Assembly (NCBI GenBank): GCA_013416795.1
Contig: RQSC01001079.1
Coordinates: 87,321 to 102,316, forward strand
Reading direction: 5' to 3'
From: Prasinococcaceae sp. CCMP 1430
Lineage: Eukaryota > Prasinodermophyta > Palmophyllophyceae > Prasinococcales > Prasinococcaceae
Length of the DNA stretch: 14,996 nt
In this document: positions 7,949-14,996 of the stretch, piece after piece
Layout of the letters: each line of letters begins with the position of its first letter
Numbering within the stretch: the first letter of the stretch is position 1
Notes under the pieces: model-generated
Databases searched by the model: none
Told to the model about the DNA's origin: nothing
What the model saw: only the letters and a program-made list of their open reading frames with translations
Position numbers and translations under genes: made by a program

Positions 7949-9214
7949 TTATTTCTTCTTGTTCGGTTGCAGGCCTCCAAACCATCCCGTCTTCTTCGAC
8001 TCCTTGGCTGGCTCCGCCTTGGCAGCTGTGAATTTCTGTGTGCCACCGCTCTTGAAGAGAGAGAAGCCGCCGGCGGCCTTCTCCACGGGTTTGGCCTCCT
8101 TCGCGGGTGCGGCCTTCTTGCCGACGCCGAACGAGAACGCGGGCTTCTTGGCCGCCTGGGCAGGCGCAGCCTTCTTCGCGGTCGCGGCCTTCTTCGCGGG
8201 CGCGGCCTTCTTGCCGACGCCGAACGAGAACGCGGGCTTTTTGGCCGCCTGGGCAGGCGCGGCCTTCTTCGCGGGCGCGGCCTTCTTGCCGACGCCGAAC
8301 GAGAAGGCGGGCTTCTTGGCCACCTGCGCGGGTGCGGCCTTCTTCGCTGGCGCGGCCTTCTTCTCCGTGACCTTCTTCGTCCCTAGGCCGAACGAGAACG
8401 CGGGCTTCTTTGCCGCCTGCGCGGGCGCGGCCTTCTTCTCCGTGACCTTCTTTGTCCCCATGCCGAACGAGAAGGCGGGCTTCTTGGTCGCCTGCGCTGG
8501 CGCGGCCTTCTTCGCTGGCGCGGCCTTCTTCACGAGCTTCTTTGCTGGCGCAGGTGCCTTCGCAGCAGGAGCAGGCGCAGCCTCCTTCGTGGCAGGCGCC
8601 AGGCTGCCAAAAATGCCGCCAAAGAAGCCGCCGACGGGCGCCTTCTTAGGGGCGACAGGAGCGGCCGTCGCTGCTGGCGGGGCCTGCACGGGGGCAGCGA
8701 CGGCCTTCTTGGCGGCGGGCTTCTTCGCCTTCGCCGAGCCCCGGTTGGCGGGCGCGGCGGGCGGCGGGCGGCTGAACGTCTTCATCTGCTTCACCTCTGT
8801 GGCGGCAATCGCCGCGAGTCGCTCGCGCTGGAGCTCTTCCTTGGAGGGCTCCTTCTTGGCAACGGGGGCGGGCTCGGGCTTCGCCGCGGGCTCTGGCGCG
8901 GCCTCAACCACCTCGTCCTCGGCGACGGCCGGCTCGCCGCCGGCCGCGCGCGCCGGACGCACGCGCCGCGCGCCGCGGCGGCGGGCGCGCCCATGGACGC
9001 CATCGACGCCATCGCAGCAATCGACGCCTTCCCCGCCAACACTTCCCGAACCCCGGGCGCGCCCCTGCGCACCCTCTGCCACCCTCCCCTCCCCCACCCC
9101 CCACCCCCCACGCCCGGCTGCGCCCGCAGCAGGGAACGACCCAAATCTGCACAAAAATCCATAATCTGCAGTTAGTGAAATTTCGAACCACCCTTCCGCG
9201 AACGCACTTCTCAT
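7949..9214 (-). CDS. Lys/Ala/Pro-rich protein with five FSFG repeats
   Basis: The minus frame ends at TAA 7951-7949. The securely coding part runs from about 8940 down. An acidic/Pro-rich stretch is followed by EELQRERLAAIAATEVKQMK, then GGFFGGIFGSL. Five repeats of KKPAFSFG(V/L/M)G follow, separated by KKAAPA/KKVTEKK spacers, and the end is GGFSLFKSGG and GWFGGL. FxFG cores in charged, disordered spacers recall FxFG nucleoporins; the Lys/Ala-rich spacers equally recall histone H1-like chromatin proteins. No folded domain is visible. The start is unresolved. ATG 9214 is in frame unspliced. ATG 9221 joined over a 61-bp intron (9147-9207, donor GTGCGT, branch CACTAAC, acceptor TTGTGCAG) is also in frame, giving 403 residues. 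A leader-like MASMASMGAPAAAARG lies in another frame at about 9012. Confidence 0.75.
   Translation of the reverse strand: MRSAFAEGWFEISLTADYGFLCRFGSFPAAGAAGRGGWGVGEGRVAEGAQGRARGSGSVGGEGVDCCDGVDGVHGRARRRGARRVRPARAAGGEPAVAEDEVVEAAPEPAAKPEPAPVAKKEPSKEELQRERLAAIAATEVKQMKTFSRPPPAAPANRGSAKAKKPAAKKAVAAPVQAPPAATAAPVAPKKAPVGGFFGGIFGSLAPATKEAAPAPAAKAPAPAKKLVKKAAPAKKAAPAQATKKPAFSFGMGTKKVTEKKAAPAQAAKKPAFSFGLGTKKVTEKKAAPAKKAAPAQVAKKPAFSFGVGKKAAPAKKAAPAQAAKKPAFSFGVGKKAAPAKKAATAKKAAPAQAAKKPAFSFGVGKKAAPAKEAKPVEKAAGGFSLFKSGGTQKFTAAKAEPAKESKKTGWFGGLQPNKKK
8117..8480 (-). repeat. Coding tandem repeat array (KKPAFSFG units)
   Basis: Five DNA copies of a core reading GCCGAACGAGAA on the plus strand recur at intervals of about 75-100 bp, starting near 8126, 8219, 8294, 8388 and 8462. 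They encode FSFG units plus Ala/Lys spacers. Three units share the C-terminal GVGKKAAPA version and two share the GTKKVTEKK version, indicating stepwise duplication of two unit types. Confidence 0.85.
9083..9114 (-). other. G-quadruplex-prone G-rich tract (minus strand)
   Basis: The plus strand shows repeated C-runs of 3-6 separated by single T or A, so the minus strand carries several G-runs with short loops. It lies near the 5' end of the FSFG-repeat gene, in a leader or N-terminal coding position depending on the true start. Confidence 0.5.
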
Positions 9215-9366
9215 TCCACATCAAACAACACTCACCCGACCCGATCACTAGCTTCGCGGAATAAATTCACCCAAATTTCGCGCGTTCGAATTAGTTGGAT
9301 CGGGCGCATATCCGCCGGCGCCCGCACGGGAAATCCGCCGCTGCCCGCAGCAGAGGGGGGGATCAG

Positions 9367-9384
9367 TTAGGGGTTTATTTAGGG
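9367..9384 (+). promoter_or_regulatory. Telobox-like TTAGGGGTTTATTTAGGG element
   Basis: Two TTAGGG cores in 18 bp, the second as TTTAGGG, resemble the short interstitial telomere motif (telobox) found in some plant housekeeping promoters. It is flanked by GATCAG at 9361-9366 and at 9388-9393. Function is inferred. Confidence 0.3.
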
Positions 9385-9486
9385 TCTGATCAGATTTCAG
9401 GGTCCAAGTTTGGTTTTGGAGGACGTGCGATGGCCAGCTGTTCCCCGGAGGGGGCGGAGCCAGCCAGCGCCGCGCTCGCGCGCGCG

Positions 9487-9492
9487 GTGTGT

Positions 9493-9535
<43 letters not shown>
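9487..9535. repeat. Long TG dinucleotide microsatellite
   Basis: About 24 near-perfect TG units with a single TA interruption near 9497 and a CG step at the end. Alternating purine-pyrimidine tracts of this length can adopt Z-DNA and are length-unstable. Located about 180-225 bp upstream of the sulfotransferase start codon. Confidence 0.95.
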
Positions 9536-9539
<4 letters not shown>

Positions 9540-9583
9540 TGTGGTGGTGGTGGCGGGGGTTGCCGTGCTGTGGCTGTTGGTGT

Positions 9584-9625
9584 GGGTGGGCGGGTTCGGG
9601 TGGGTGTGGGTGTGGGTGGAGGGGT
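9584..9625 (+). other. G-quadruplex motif upstream of sulfotransferase
   Basis: Consecutive GGG runs separated by 1-3 nt (GGGTGGGCGGGTTCGGG and onward, at least seven runs) satisfy the usual G3+N1-7 quadruplex pattern. It lies about 90-130 bp upstream of the start codon, on the coding strand, and would be in the promoter or 5'UTR. Confidence 0.6.
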
Positions 9626-9711
9626 GGAGGGCGCGGGGAAGGGCGCGAGTGGTCACACGGCGAGGCCTGACAGGGGCGGGGCGGGGCCGCCCGCGTCCCG
9701 GCGCCCCGGCG

Positions 9712-11556
9712 ATGGAGGCGGTCCGGCGGCGCTGCGGCCCGACGGCGGCGGCGTTCGCTTTGTGCGTGCTCGTTGGCGCACTAGCCTTCCTGCCGCGCAG
9801 GGTGCGTTCCGACACTGGCGTCGGGGACCGGGCGTATCGAGCCCAACCGACGCGCGCCTCCGCCTCCGCCGCGCGGCGGGTGCCGTTCTACGACGAGCTC
9901 GAGCGGCGCGGCGGGGAAGCCAGCGTGCGCGTCTACGCACAGCCGCTAGATTCGGCGCGGTTGGGGCGGCATGTGGACGCCCCACTCGAGCAAACCAGGC
10001 TGTTGCCGGAGCTATTTCTGCTCGGTGGCGTCAAGTGCGCCTCCACATTCATGTTCGAGTGCATCAACTCGGGCATCTTTGACGTCAACTCGGCGTGCGG
10101 CCCCGACGTGAGCAAGTGGAAGGACTGTGTGCCGAAAGATGGGAAGCGTTACATCGTGACGAGCCTCAAACAGGTACGCGCGCTAGAGAGGGCATGGGCG
10201 CGCGCGCGCCCGATCGCGATCGCACCGCGGCGCCGGTCTCGCTGACCTGCGCGCTCATTCATGCGAACGACCCCGGCGCCAACCCGCGCGTGCGCCCGCT
10301 CGCTCGCTGGCGCGCCACGTGCGCGCGTGCGCGTGTCCGTGGGCCCATCAGGCCAAGGAGCCTTTTGGCTACACAGACATGCAGTTTGCCCAGGGCGATA
10401 TCCGCCGCTACGCTGGCCCCGACGTGCCGTTGGAGCTCATGCGGTACCACGACCCGGGAAGCTTCATGCGCGAGGGGGAATTCCTGGACAAGCAGTGCAA
10501 GCCGAAAGCTGGCGCCGTGCCCGGTGGATGCCTCGCAGGGCTGTGTCGCCTGTCGGAGCCTTCCGGAGGCCCGCTCAGCCCCAGAGCCGACAACATGACT
10601 GTGCTCAAGCGCTGGACGCACCCTGGGTGCACTGTACGAATGGCCGGCCCACAAGGCAAGAAGGCGCCGAGTGTGCAACTGATGCATCACTACCCTTGGC
10701 GAGAGGACCTGAGCGAGGCCGCGGTGGCTGCCGAGGGGACGCCCAACTACCTAATGTCGAAGCACGTGGCCGAGCGCGTGGCCAAGTACAAAGCTGGCCG
10801 CGAGAGCAACCTGCGATTCATCGTGCTTCTGCGCGACCCGGTCGATCGCGCGTACTCAGAGTACTCCATGTTCCGCACATGGGGTTGGGAGAAGGAACCC
10901 AACGTGACGGCCGCGCTGCTCAAGAGGCGCGACGCGCTGGCGACGTGCACGGGCGGGCTCGTCTTCGGGAATCGGCAGAGCGCCTTCGACGACATTTCCA
11001 TTGAGGAGCTTCGAAGCATTCACGAGAGGTGCTTCGACGGCAAGGCCACCAGATATTTCGAGAACGGGCTGTACTACATTGGTCTCAAGGTGTGGATGTC
11101 CTACTTCGACCCCTCGCAGTTTCTGGTCATGACCTTCGACGAGGTCACCAACGCGGAGCCCGAGGTGTGTCTGCTCGCGCGCGCACGCGCACCCCGCGCC
11201 GTGCTTACACGAGCGCGGCGCGCGTAGGTTCGCCAGATGCCCCTTTCGGTCGGCACTGCGCGCCCGCGCTGACCACGCGCGCCTCGCGCGTGCCCGATTA
11301 CGTTCCACAGGAGCTGTTGGGACGCATCGCAGACTTCGCCAATCTGCACCTGCCGGACAAGACGACCGCGGCCTCGCAAGTGTACTGGGGGCGTGCAATG
11401 AACAAGTGCCAAATTCGCAAGGGCCGGAAAATCCCACAGCACCAGACCACGGGGCACATCACCGACTCTGACGAGGCAATGCTGCGCGAGCTCTTCAAGC
11501 CGTGGAACGACAGGCTTGAGCGCCTGCTGCCGAACGTGCCGATCAACTGGGCGTAG
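9712..11556 (+). CDS. Membrane-anchored (Golgi-type) sulfotransferase, three exons
   Basis: Exons are 9712-10173, 10352-11164 and 11311-11556, all phase 0, encoding 506 residues. Introns of 178 and 146 bp have donors GTACGC and GTGTGT, acceptors CATCAG and TCCACAG, and CTGAC motifs. The N-terminus is basic, then hydrophobic at residues 12-28 (AAAFALCVLVGALAFLP), a type II signal anchor, followed by a stem. Residues 101-114 (LFLLGGVKCASTFM) form the 5'-phosphosulfate-binding loop with Lys108. EGTPNYL (283-288) and LRDPVDRAYSEY (314-325) form the 3'-phosphate site of PAPS-dependent sulfotransferases. FLVMTFDEV followed, across intron 2, by LLGRIADFANLHLP, and WNDRLERLLP near the end, match the C-terminal half. 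It most resembles carbohydrate sulfotransferases of the heparan-sulfate/CHST15 type, which use PAPS to sulfate glycans; the acceptor cannot be told from sequence. It converges with the Deg9 gene, with only 65 bp between stop codons. Confidence 0.93.
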
Positions 11557-11621
11557 GGTGGCGCCTGAGGCAAGGTCGCAGTCAGGAGATGGTTCTTAAT
11601 ACATGAACACACTAGAGCTGG
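11557..11621. other. Shared 3' gap of convergent sulfotransferase and Deg9 genes
   Basis: Only 65 bp separate the two stop codons, so the 3'UTRs almost certainly overlap. The gap contains TTCTTAATACATGAAC (11593-11608), whose TAATACAT core also follows the stop of the first plus-strand gene. It is the only AT-rich 3'-processing candidate here. Confidence 0.5.
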
Positions 11622-13589
11622 CTAGTTGACAAGGCTGCGCTCCAGCGCGAACCCCTCGCTGCGGTCGGACGGGATGCTGTTCTGCTCGAGGATCTCCTTG
11701 GTGGAGGCCTGCACGTCCTTCGCTTCGAGCACGATGATCTCATTCTGGTCGAGGACCATTTCTATGTACTCATCACCGTTCGCCAGCGCGGCGTCAACGA
11801 GCTCGACAATGTGGCGCAGATTCCGCACCCGCTGGCCCTGGCACATTTCCACTGCCGCATTGGTCACGTGCTCGTACCCCAGGCTGATTTCGTGCGCCAG
11901 CACCTTGCTGAGGAGAACCAGCTCCTCGTCCTCCGTCGAGCGCATCCCGTGAATCATTCGCTCCACGAGGTTCACTGGCGCCTCAAACGTGAAATCGTCG
12001 CCGTACTCGGCGCGAAGATACGCTATTGGGAGCGGTGCAGGTGGCCGCAGTCAGTACGTGGCGGAGCGACGCACCGCACGCTCTGCGCAAGACACACGCG
12101 GGCACGCACCTTCTGTGCACTTTGTGAACACGAGCCCCGCGCAAACGAAGTACGGGGGCATTGGGGTGTCTATGTGCGCCGGCACGACGCGATCGATCAC
12201 GCGCGTCGCGATCTCAGTCTGTCGCATGACGCCGTCCCTGCTGAAGCTCACTTCTACGGTCTCGCCAGCGAACTTGTTCATGAGGCACACGGTGCAGCCT
12301 ATCCGCTGGCCAGAGCGAAACGGGATGGTGCCGTCGCTCGCAATCTCAACTCCGTCATAGGCATGCAAGACATCCCCCGGCTGAAGCACGCCCGCCGCTC
12401 CCCCGGTGGGCTCTACACGCTGCACTAGCACGCCCTTGCCTCCCTCGGGCAGCTTCTGCCTCCGCCGCAGCGCGGCATTCTCCATGTTCTGCAGCTGCAA
12501 TCCAAGCCGCGGGAAACCCGTGTACTTGCCATGGCGATGGTAATCGGTAAGGAAGTGCCGTATGATGGGCGTGGGAATACTGTTGTAGCCCGCCCCGGAG
12601 ACACACGAATGCGCGCACGCGCACACACGCGCACGCACACACACACGCCAACACGCACGTTTGCATTGTCAAGAATGCGCGGCCAGCTGCTGTCAGCGCT
12701 CGCAGGCACGCCAAGACGCGCACGGACACGCTGGGAGGGGCGCGCTGTCAGGGATGAGGTGCGCGCCGATGCTGACGCACATGTAGCCCACGTTTTCGGC
12801 GTCGTCTCCGGCGAGCGATTCGAATGCGATGCCGACCACCTCGCCGCCCTCATTGAACACCGGCCCGCCGCTGTTCCCAGGGTTAATGGCGGCGTCAATC
12901 TGCACACTGAGTAGCTCGTGGCCTGCGAGCGAGTACGGCGTAATTTCGACTCGGCTCACGACGCCACGCGTGACGCTGAGCGTGTCGCCACCGACGGGGT
13001 ACCCCACCACCAGCACGGTGTCTTCCAAGAAAGGCAGGCGGCCTAGGATCAGCGGCTCCTTGTCGCGTGTCGCGCCCGCCTCCCCGTCCAGCCAAAACCC
13101 GTCGTCGTCGACGGTGAGCAACGCCATGTCGCACTCCTTGCCCTCCGTGAGCACGCGCGCGAGGTAGCTCCTGTCGTCGCCGCGGCGCTTGACGCGTACC
13201 TGCGTCGAGTGTTCCACCGAGTGCGCGTTGGTGAGCAGCAGCCTCCCGGGAATGACGAAGCCACTCGACGTGGACGTCGTTTGCCGCTTGCGCTGCCACG
13301 GCAGCGAGAAGTCCGGCTCCGCGTGCGTGGCCATGACCTTCACGACCGCGTCGAGCCAGGGCGCCTCTGCCTCGCCGCCTTCTTCGCTGTGCATGCGCTC
13401 GCGGGGGCTCTCCCCCGTCTCGTACTGCCATCCGAGCAGCTCCTCCGCGCCCGGTGCCTCGTCGACGGCGAGCTCACCCGGGCCGCCGCTGGCGCCACCG
13501 TCGCCGCGCGCGCCCTTGCGGTAGAAGTTGTGCGGGTGGGCCTCTTCGAGGCCAATCATGCCATCGGCGCGGCGCGCGACGCCCGCCAT
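11622..13589 (-). CDS. DEG9: Deg9-type HtrA serine protease, three exons
   Basis: Exons on the minus strand are 13589-12781, 12579-12110 and 12022-11622, joined in phases 2 and 1, giving 559 residues. The introns (201 and 87 bp) have GTGCGT donors, CAACAG and AATAG acceptors, and CTGAC motifs. Splicing restores [14 protein letters not shown] and [14 protein letters not shown], both expected for the family. The trypsin-like domain (residues about 80-275) has the full catalytic triad: His123 (TNAHSVEH), Asp154 (ECDMALL) and Ser240 (NPGNSGGP). [20 protein letters not shown] and [20 protein letters not shown] are hallmarks of the plant Deg9/Deg2-like group rather than bacterial DegP. A PDZ-like domain (about 285-385, [20 protein letters not shown]) and a second C-terminal PDZ-like region with [20 protein letters not shown] follow. 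Arabidopsis Deg9 is reported in the nucleus/nucleolus; no signal or transit peptide is clear here, so ATP-independent nuclear or cytosolic proteolysis is likely. Confidence 0.97.
12611..12658. repeat. CA/CG microsatellite inside Deg9 intron 1
   Basis: Alternating purine-pyrimidine tract of CA with CG interruptions, lying wholly inside the intron 12580-12780 of the Deg9 gene. It reads as TG/CG on the sense strand. Confidence 0.85.
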
Positions 13590-13722
13590 TGCGCCGAGCC
13601 TCCCCCCGCCTCCGCCCCTCCACCCCAGGCCACCCGCGGGCGCGCGTGTGGCGCGCGCGTGCGCGGGCGCTCCTTGCCTACTTCATACGCGAACGTGCGT
13701 GCAGCGCACCCAATGCATTTTG

Positions 13723-13736
13723 ATACGAATTCGTAT
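13723..13736. promoter_or_regulatory. Perfect 14-bp palindrome ATACGAATTCGTAT
   Basis: An exact inverted repeat without spacer, in an AT-rich island about 135 bp upstream of the Deg9 start codon. Uninterrupted palindromes of this size commonly bind dimeric transcription factors. A CCAAT box lies 9 bp to its left. Confidence 0.5.
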
Positions 13737-13739
13737 GGG

Positions 13740-13764
13740 TTACACATTTGAGGTAAATGTGTAA
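13740..13764. promoter_or_regulatory. Inverted repeat, 10-bp arms and 5-nt loop
   Basis: TTACACATTT (13740-13749) and AAATGTGTAA (13755-13764) are exact reverse complements around GAGGT. It is 3 bp from the 14-bp palindrome, about 150 bp upstream of the Deg9 ATG and about 128 bp downstream of the methyltransferase stop. It could be a dimer-binding site for Deg9 or a 3'UTR hairpin of the methyltransferase transcript. Confidence 0.55.
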
Positions 13765-13891
13765 GTGATAGGGTCTGGGCGGTTCCCCGAGCGCTGATTT
13801 CGCGAGCGCTCGTGGCGCGGGCCGGCAGCGCGCGCACAGGGCGCCGCCCCGCGCCGCCAGGCGGGCCGAGGGCGCCCCTGGCGCACGCGCA

Positions 13892-14996
13892 TCAGCGCTT
13901 CTGGCTCTGCAGTATGAGCGAGTACGGGTAGGCTTTCCCCCCGTCGTTGGGCAGGGCGGGCTCGCCCACCCAGCGAACGTCGAAGCCCGCGGCAACGAGC
14001 ATGTTGATCCAGCTGCCGAAGGCCATCGCTTTCCACCCGGCACCTGACGCGACCTCTTCGAGCGTTGGATGCGCGTCTAGCAGGATCAGCGTGCCTGAGG
14101 GGTTGGGTGCGGTGGAATGGGGCGGGATGATCGCGGTTGAGGGGGATGGAGGGCATGCCGGGGACGCGCCGTCGGCGCGGGCGTGCAGACGAAGTGTCGG
14201 TCAGCCGTGGCTCAGATGAGAAGGGCGGGCCGAACGCGCGCAGGCACCTCGCGCCGCACCTCCGGGTTTGAGCGCGGCGTGCGCCTCCTTCAGCACCTGA
14301 GTGGGATCGTTGACGCCGCCAAGCACCCAAGGCGCCATCACGAGGTCAAACACGCCAGCCCTGCATTCGCGTCGCGCGCGCATGCGAGCGCAGATAGCAT
14401 GTCAGCGCTTCTCATTGGGCACGCGCGCAGAGGGGATGGGCTGGGTGGCACAGAGCGTGCATGGGCAAGAGAAAGGTGCTCAAGGGAGGGGAGGGAGGAT
14501 TAGAGAGGCGGGGGCGCCGCGCGCAACGTACTTGATGCCCGAGTCGCGGTGCTCGCTCAGGAGAGGCGACAGGTTGGACGCGTCGCAGCACGAGACGGCG
14601 ACGCGCGGCGGCGGAGAGGCGCGGTACCGACCCGACGATTGCAGCGTCTGCCACGCCTCACCCCGCACACGCGCAACCGTGCCACTGTCTGCATCCACGC
14701 CCGCCGCGAGGACCGCGCCGGACTGCAGCGCGACGGATACCAACGTCGCCTGACCCGGCGCCCCGCAGTTGAGATCGAGAAACGCCCACCCCTTTGCTTT
14801 CGATCCGCCTGAGGTCTTCTGCTGGCCGCCGAAGTCGTCGGCGAACGCACGCACGAGGTCCACCACGCGGCGCTCGGCATCCGCCGCCGCGGCGGGCCAC
14901 GCATCGAGCATGCCGCGCGCTGCGGCCGCTTCCCAACTGCCGGCGCGCGGCGATGCGCCGCAGCGGCACGCTCCTGCGGCGGCTCGCGGCGGCGGC
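13892..14996 (-). CDS. Class I SAM-dependent methyltransferase, at least three exons, 5' end open
   Basis: Exons on the minus strand are 14996 (or ATG 14911)-14532, 14360-14260 and 14094-13892, joined in phases 2 and 1. Introns of 171 and 165 bp have donors GTACGT and GTGCGG, acceptors ATGCAG and CCTCAG, and CTGAC motifs. The spliced protein from ATG 14911 is 227 residues. It shows motif I (FLDLNCGAPGQATLVSVAL), an acidic post-strand-2 motif (AGVDADS), a motif-IV-like FDLVMAPWVLGGV, and LKEAHAALKPGGTLILLDAH, the classic motif VI recovered exactly by splicing. The C-terminus INMLVAAGFDVRWVGE and YSLILQSQKR matches the last Rossmann strands. Motif I has Asn-Cys-Gly-Ala in place of the usual Gly-Cys-Gly. 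The frame stays open upstream of ATG 14911 to the window edge, so the gene may continue. Substrate cannot be predicted. Nearest general relatives are type 11/12 methyltransferases. Confidence 0.85.

Larger units (their letters stand above)
9222..9711. other. Divergent promoter region, FSFG-repeat gene / sulfotransferase
   Basis: This 490-bp region lies between two divergently transcribed genes. The left part is AT-richer (about 9255-9300, AATAAATTCACCCAAATTTC). It is followed by TTAGGGGTTTATTTAGGG (9367-9384) flanked by two GATCAG hexamers, then a long TG repeat (9487-9535) and a G-rich tract (9541-9630). No credible coding sequence is seen; the long open frame through the TG repeat is low complexity. 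Confidence 0.6.
13590..13891. other. Intergenic region between methyltransferase and Deg9 genes
   Basis: This 302-bp gap between two tandem minus-strand genes contains the methyltransferase 3' end and the Deg9 promoter/5'UTR. It is GC-rich except for an AT-rich island (13711-13765) holding a CCAAT box (13710-13714) and two palindromes. CGAGCGCTCG, a 10-bp palindrome, lies at about 13803-13812. No credible coding sequence is seen. Confidence 0.6.

Noticed and set aside
8117-8480. Regularly spaced repeats considered as a CRISPR array
   Set aside because: The spacing is uneven, the intervening sequence is itself repetitive and coding, and the genome is eukaryotic with introns. The repeats encode FSFG units.
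7959-9164. A 401-codon plus-strand frame with repeated AGAAFFAGAAFLPTPNE units
   Set aside because: It is the antisense of the FSFG-repeat gene. The sense strand gives a Lys/Ala-rich repeat protein with a coherent design, while the antisense is simply the complement of the same repeats.
9295-9711. In-frame upstream extension of the sulfotransferase
   Set aside because: It passes through the TG repeat as a Val/Cys-rich run and G-rich sequence. The ATG at 9712 followed directly by a signal anchor is the natural start.
1-14996. A linked multi-gene system (defence, biosynthetic or operon-like)
   Set aside because: The genes encode unrelated functions, switch strand repeatedly, have their own introns and promoters, and share no recognisable pathway.

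Overview
This window is nuclear DNA from a very GC-rich, compact eukaryotic genome, most likely a unicellular alga. I infer this from a eukaryotic chaperonin (CCT) subunit, short GT-AG spliceosomal introns of about 87-200 bp, a plant/algal-type Deg9 protease, a Golgi-type sulfotransferase, near-saturated GC at third codon positions, and intergenic gaps often below 300 bp. A haptophyte-like alga is a reasonable guess, but the sequence does not prove it.

Layout from left to right. Positions 1-169 may hold part of a minus-strand exon. A plus-strand coiled-coil protein with an acidic tail, of unknown function, ends at 1823. A small minus-strand exon (2031-2423) may be the 3' part of a short unknown gene. 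CCT3, the gamma subunit of the cytosolic chaperonin CCT/TRiC, is at 3208-4890 on the plus strand, with a probable leader intron. A three-exon DUF4140/DUF4139 (MuiA-like) protein follows at 5371-7680 on the plus strand. A minus-strand Lys/Ala-rich protein with five FSFG repeats occupies about 7949-9214. A three-exon sulfotransferase with an N-terminal membrane anchor is at 9712-11556 on the plus strand. A three-exon Deg9-type serine protease is at 11622-13589 on the minus strand. A class I SAM-dependent methyltransferase with at least three exons lies at 13892-14996 on the minus strand and is open at the window end.

The introns form a consistent set. Donors are mostly GTGCGT, GTACGY or GTGTGT, acceptors are CAG or TAG, and each well-supported intron carries a CTGAC branch-point-like motif. 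Rejoining exons across them restores family-consistent protein in frame.

The genes look like ordinary housekeeping and accessory nuclear genes with no obvious shared pathway. I found no CRISPR array, mobile element, phage or operon-like defence system. The most interesting unexplained structure is non-coding: paired palindromes at 13723-13764, a 50-bp-period tandem repeat with T-tracts at 5211-5305, an inverted repeat around an A-tract with an E2F-like site at 2710-2760, and a TG repeat next to a G-quadruplex-prone tract upstream of the sulfotransferase. The FSFG-repeat protein is the least conventional gene.
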